Shown here one piece after another: positions 62,308-64,000 of a stretch of DNA of 64,000 bases. The DNA lies in the NCBI GenBank assembly GCA_025463005.1, contig JAOAPR010000103.1, positions 1-64,000 on the forward strand, in the 5' to 3' direction. Numbering within the stretch: position 1 is the first letter of the stretch; each line of letters starts with the position of its first letter. The notes below the pieces were generated by a model. That model did not search any database. It worked only from the letters and a program-made list of their open reading frames with translations, and had not been told where the DNA came from. Both the position numbers and the translations under genes were made by a program. This DNA is from Bryobacterales bacterium (GTDB lineage Bacteria; Acidobacteriota; Terriglobia; Bryobacterales; Bryobacteraceae).

Positions 62308-63262
62308 AGAGCGCCTGAGCCACCAATCGGGCGTGCGCCTCAATTTTATCAAGAATGTCCTGAGCCACCTCCAGCGCGGCCAGGCCCTCCCGGCCCGTCA
62401 CCCTCGGAGCGGCCCTGGAAACCACGCAGCCGAAGAAGTTTTCCAGTTCCAGTCGCAGCGGTTCATCCTTGGTTACCGGCAGCGGCGCATAGCCGATCGA
62501 TAGCGGCGGCTTAACTGTGAAGCGGGCCGCGTCCTGGCGGGTGTAATCGAGCGAGATATACTCGTGCGGCTGGAACAGGCGAAGCTTGCGCACGCGCTCG
62601 GTAGAAACACGGCTCGCGGTGAGGTTAGCGACGCAGCCGCCCGGAAACTGCATCCGCACATTCGCGATGTCCACTTTCTCGGAAAGAATGTGGATGCCCG
62701 CCGCGCGGATCTCCTCGGGTGCTTCTTTGGTGAGCGTGAGCACGATGTCGATATCGTGAATCATCAGATCGAGCACCACGTCCACGTCCAGACTGCGCGG
62801 GCTGAACTCGCTCAACCGGTGTACCTCGAAGAACAGGGGCCGCGAGATCACTGTTTCGAGCGCCGCCACCGCCGGATTGAACCGCTCCAGATGCCCGACC
62901 TGCAGGATCCGTCCGGTACGCTCGGCGGTCTCGACCAGCATGCGGGCTTCGTCCGCGGTACGAGCAATCGGTTTTTCGATCAGAACATCGACGCCGAGCT
63001 CCATCAACTGGCGGCCGATATCGGCATGGCTATGGGTGGGCGTCGCCACAACGGCGGCGTCCGCTTTTTGGGCCAGTTCTTCCAGGGAAGACAGTGCAGG
63101 ACAGGTATGGTTTCGGGCAGCCTCTGCCGCCCGCTCGGTGTTGCTGTCCAAAACCCCGGCCAGCTCCGCGTGATCGGACTGATGAATCACGCGTAGATGG
63201 TTTCGGCCGAAGCTGCCTGCTCCGACGACCGCGACGCGGGGTTTCGATAGGTTCGATGGCAA
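62288..63262 (-). CDS. Gfo/Idh/MocA-family oxidoreductase
   Basis: A 324-residue NAD(P)-dependent dehydrogenase with VAVVGAGSFGRNHLRVI, VVATPTHSHADIG, DVLIEKPIARTADEA, GHLERFNPAV and DLMIHDIDIVL, the Asp-x-x-x-His catalytic pair. The GHLERFNPA text and size resemble UDP-GlcNAc 3-dehydrogenases (GnnA-like) used for diamino-sugar lipid A, which would fit an envelope role beside a TonB-like gene. That substrate is inferred from pattern only. It lies 12 bases after the DinB gene in the same direction. Confidence 0.88.
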   Translation of the reverse strand: MPSNLSKPRVAVVGAGSFGRNHLRVIHQSDHAELAGVLDSNTERAAEAARNHTCPALSSLEELAQKADAAVVATPTHSHADIGRQLMELGVDVLIEKPIARTADEARMLVETAERTGRILQVGHLERFNPAVAALETVISRPLFFEVHRLSEFSPRSLDVDVVLDLMIHDIDIVLTLTKEAPEEIRAAGIHILSEKVDIANVRMQFPGGCVANLTASRVSTERVRKLRLFQPHEYISLDYTRQDAARFTVKPPLSIGYAPLPVTKDEPLRLELENFFGCVVSRAAPRVTGREGLAALEVAQDILDKIEAHARLVAQALYVPGKS

Positions 63263-63274
63263 GATATCGACGCG

Positions 63275-63820
63275 CTAGCTTTGGCTCGCCCGCATGGCGG
63301 CGATGCGGGCTTGCTGTTCGCGAGTCAGGTGCGGCACGATGCCCAGCATACGCTCAAGAACCATGAGCTGCGCGCGATGATGCATCTCATGTTCTTTCAC
63401 GCCCAGGAGCATCTCGAAGCGGCTCTTGGCGGGTGGCTGCGCTCCCTCGGGGAAGCTGACCTGTTCACCCAGGAAAGCGTCGGATAAACCTTCCAGCCAC
63501 TTGGCGAACTGATCGCCGCTGGTCCGCAGAAGCTGCACGATTTCCGCCTTGCTGCGCGATTTCTGCTCCTCGGCCAACATCGGGTGCATAAAGCTGTAGA
63601 AATTGAAACCTACCAGCGTGTTGAGCTTTTGTTCGCCATGTATCACCGTCGCAAAGCGTGTGCCCAGCGCGATGTGGACCAGTGTCTGGGCCACGGTGCG
63701 AGAGTCGGAAGCGGCCTGAAAGCTGTACTTGTCTTCGGGAATCTCTTCGGCGATCTTGATGGTATTATTCCGGACCGTGCGAAACGCGGCGGCCAAGTCT
63801 TTTGCAGAGTAGTAGTTCAT
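63275..63820 (-). CDS. DinB-family protein
   Basis: A 181-residue DinB/YfiT four-helix protein. The His ligands are in QTLVHIALGTRF (first) and LGVKEHEMHHRAQLMVLERM (second and third). ATG at 63820 (MNYYSAKDLAAAFRTV) is preferred; another ATG at 63829 adds three residues, and the much longer frame upstream has no family sequence. It appears to be the first gene of the DinB - oxidoreductase - TonB - 52-residue protein run. It is divergent from the last partial gene. Confidence 0.85.
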   Translation of the reverse strand: MNYYSAKDLAAAFRTVRNNTIKIAEEIPEDKYSFQAASDSRTVAQTLVHIALGTRFATVIHGEQKLNTLVGFNFYSFMHPMLAEEQKSRSKAEIVQLLRTSGDQFAKWLEGLSDAFLGEQVSFPEGAQPPAKSRFEMLLGVKEHEMHHRAQLMVLERMLGIVPHLTREQQARIAAMRASQS

Positions 63821-63888
63821 CACCCACATTGTAAATCGTCCGTCAAGGACGGCGCGTTCGGTGATGAGCACGATAGGATGGCTTCGGG

Positions 63889-64000
63889 ATGACGAAACAC
63901 CGCGCTCAGTTTGCCGATACCGATCCGCATGCAATGGAGGTTTGGCTGGACTTGTTGCGACGGATGTCGCCTGGAGAAAAATTGGGCGCAACCCTCAATG
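63889..64000 (+). CDS. N-terminal fragment of a hypothetical gene cut by the window edge
   Basis: ATG at 63889 opens 37 codons to the right edge: MTKHRAQFADTDPHAMEVW, then LDLLRRMSPGEKLGATLN. AGGATGG lies upstream as a weak ribosome-binding site. The D-T-D-P-x-A start followed by two amphipathic helices resembles short acidobacterial and planctomycete proteins often encoded next to nucleotidyltransferase-like toxins; that is a loose recollection. The rest is outside the window. Confidence 0.5.
   Translation, partial: MTKHRAQFADTDPHAMEVWLDLLRRMSPGEKLGATLN

Overview
The window is high-GC chromosomal DNA (roughly 60% by eye) that most resembles Acidobacteriota, probably the Solibacter/Bryobacter side. 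The clues are a DUF1549/DUF1553 plus DUF1501 secreted pair, an NHL-repeat protein ending in the C-terminal domain typical of that group (TIGR03437-like), a fused E2/E1 2-oxoglutarate enzyme, many four-base ATGA/GTGA gene overlaps, and acidobacterial-style hypotheticals. I see no rRNA, tRNA, insertion sequence, prophage or CRISPR array. This is mostly core and housekeeping DNA with a few accessory islands. Taxonomy is inferred from gene content only.

Layout. 1-5.6 kb: a C-terminal fragment, two tandem membrane-anchored spermidine-synthase-like paralogues, then a minus-strand bicistron of a truncated HU-like protein and a half-HU/TIR fusion behind a leader with alternative hairpins, and a small Lys-rich secreted protein. 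5.7-13.1 kb: split chromate transporter, an SDR and an esterase-like fusion that both lack expected catalytic residues, PfkB kinase, rhomboid, VOC protein and a B12-binding-type radical SAM protein. 13.1-20.1 kb: MBL hydrolase, Sua5, prfB with its programmed +1 frameshift, two tandem CmoB-like methyltransferases with an odd C-terminal beta domain, and a phosphoesterase. 20.2-29.1 kb: fused 2-oxoglutarate E2/E1, then hslV-hslU-lipoprotein-dinB in one overlapping operon, and a hydantoinase A.

29.2-39.7 kb: an overlapping ABC ATPase / FtsX permease / LolA-like carrier / beta-barrel operon that looks like a complete inner-to-outer membrane lipid or lipoprotein export line. It is followed by an unidentified structured RNA-like element, a thioredoxin-family protein, an SMP-30 protein, Nudix, MutS2 and Dtd. 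39.7-42.5 kb: CbiM-CbiQ-CbiO nickel/cobalt ECF transporter and AcpS. 42.5-50.7 kb: secreted matrixin-like protease with near-identical Ig-like repeats, NHL protein, DUF1501 and DUF1549/1553 proteins. 50.8-64 kb: MurB, small envelope proteins, a transaldolase-like enzyme, a GT2 polymerase whose start region sits in a strong hairpin, QueD, DinG-like helicase, polysaccharide deacetylase, a FliA/WhiG-type sigma factor, and an operon Gfo/Idh - TonB-like - 52-residue membrane protein, closed by a DinB protein and the start of an unfinished gene.

The best candidates for undescribed biology are the HU/TIR bicistron with its switch-like leader (4420-5273), the structured element at 34378-34456, the hairpin covering the start of the GT2 gene (54100-54139), and GTACT...AGTAC dyads shared by three intergenic regions. 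All functions are from sequence reading and family knowledge; no database search was run.
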